Assembly: GCA_910587805.1 (NCBI GenBank)
Contig: CAJUNM010000027.1
Coordinates: 1-23,161 of the forward strand
DNA length: 23,161 bases
Source: an uncultured Christensenellaceae bacterium
GTDB lineage: Bacteria; Bacillota; Clostridia; Christensenellales; Pumilibacteraceae
Reading direction: 5' to 3'
The translations under genes and the position numbers were made by a program. Of the stretch, positions 22,710-23,161 are shown piece after piece (position 1 is the stretch's first letter; the number at the start of each line of letters is the position of its first letter). The notes beneath the pieces were generated by a model that saw nothing but the letters and a program-made list of their open reading frames with translations, searched no databases and had not been told where the DNA came from.

Positions 22710-23161
22710 TTATTTTTTTGCGGGCTTTTTAGCCGTGCTCTTTCCCGCGCTCGTCGACTTCGAGGCGTTTGCGGATTTGCCGGCAGACTTAGTCGTGCCG
22801 CCGTTTTTTTTCGCGGGAGCCTTCTTGACGGGCTGCTCTGCGGCGTCTTCCGTCGCAGCAGGTTCTTCGGACGCGGCGGCGGTTTCTTCTGCCGCGTTCG
22901 GCTCGATCGCTTCGATCTTTTCGGGTTCTTCGGCTACCGCTGCCTGCTCCTCTGCCGCCGCTTGCGCAGCAACGCTCGGCTCGTCGATGTTTTCGACGGT
23001 TTCCGCAACGTCGTTCGCAGTTTCGGTAGTTACGGGCGTTTCTTCAGTCGCTATATCGGACGGAGCAACTTCGTCTGCGACGGGAGTTGCCGTATCGGAT
23101 ACGGGCGCTGCCGGCACCGGTACTTTACTTACTATCTGATACAAAGCTTGGATATCGAAAA
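22710..23161 (-). CDS. yajC: C-terminal part of a probable YajC with a long acidic/lysine-rich tail
   Basis: This reading frame is open to the right window edge, so the N-terminus is missing. The first visible residues, FDIQALYQIVSKV, resemble the end of the YajC core (a strand followed by F-D-x-x-A-I/L-x-x-V). Then comes a tail of about 140 residues: Pro/Ala/Val/Thr/Glu-rich and acidic up to about the last 40 residues, then strongly basic with 12 lysines in 38 residues (motifs SAGKS, AGKST, AKKPAKK). Typical YajC ends soon after the core. YajC is a single-pass accessory subunit of the SecDF complex with a cytosolic C-terminus. Context (next to TIGR04086, SCIFF and secDF) fits yajC in Clostridia. 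A TTG within the window is not needed as a start. If the YajC reading is wrong, this is a low-complexity protein of unknown role. Confidence 0.6.
   Translation of the reverse strand, partial: FDIQALYQIVSKVPVPAAPVSDTATPVADEVAPSDIATEETPVTTETANDVAETVENIDEPSVAAQAAAEEQAAVAEEPEKIEAIEPNAAEETAAASEEPAATEDAAEQPVKKAPAKKNGGTTKSAGKSANASKSTSAGKSTAKKPAKK

Noticed and set aside
22774..22830. Repeated SAGKS/AGKST-type units in the lysine-rich tail as a possible DNA repeat array
   Set aside because: The units are irregular at both protein and DNA level and are better described as low-complexity coding sequence.
22228..23139. Plus-strand open frame of 303 codons opposite the TIGR04086 and yajC-like genes, with a Ser/Ala-rich surface-protein-like end
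   Set aside because: Its low-complexity end is the mirror of the repetitive yajC tail. It crosses the hairpin and has no ribosome binding site. The minus-strand genes have better start signals and context.

Overview
The window is a dense, almost one-directional bacterial chromosome segment. Seventeen coding sequences are on the minus strand, and I find no credible gene on the plus strand. No gap between genes exceeds 150 bases; the largest are 20500-20642 (143 bases), 3208-3324 (117 bases) and 22133-22236 (104 bases), and all three hold promoters or terminators. I see no tRNA, rRNA, IS element, CRISPR array or phage gene. Gene content points to a Gram-positive anaerobe of the Clostridia: a SCIFF peptide with its radical SAM maturase, HemZ, a bifunctional Rel, an endonuclease-type MutL, a YnbB-type PLP enzyme and Spo0A-C-like proteins. 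The exact lineage cannot be read from the sequence; the divergence of several genes suggests an uncultured group.

Reading in the direction of transcription (right to left), the first block (23161 to 20643) is a protein export and peptide block. It has the 3' end of a probable yajC with an unusual acidic then lysine-rich tail, a terminator-like hairpin that also contains the ribosome binding site of the next gene, a TIGR04086-type membrane protein, and then the SCIFF precursor and its maturase under their own strong promoter. The second block (20597 to 17654) is secD-secF, with its own strong promoter and a clear intrinsic terminator.

The third block (17630 to 3256) is a run of eight genes with overlaps or gaps of at most 35 bases: recJ, rel, a fused metallo-beta-lactamase/HemZ gene, miaB, mutS, mutL, miaA and a ynbB-like gene, closed by a terminator. 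It joins two neighbourhoods usually seen separately in Clostridia (recJ-rel-MBL-hemZ and miaB-mutSL-miaA-ynbB). The genes apt, dtd and hfq that often sit inside those neighbourhoods are missing here. Its themes are DNA repair, stringent response and tRNA position-37 modification.

The fourth block (3254 to 1) starts at another strong promoter. It runs as a tightly overlapped operon: a HIT-family protein, two small proteins that each resemble the Spo0A DNA-binding domain without a receiver, an OmpR-type response regulator, a sensor kinase with almost no extracellular part, and the first 52 codons of a cysteine desulfurase cut by the window edge.

The most interesting points are the tandem receiver-less Spo0A-C-like pair co-transcribed with a two-component system, the seven-cysteine SCIFF variant with a basic tail, the terminator/ribosome-binding-site hairpin before the TIGR04086 gene, the MBL-HemZ fusion, and a possible leaderless start for miaB. 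All function calls come from reading motifs by eye; no database search was possible.
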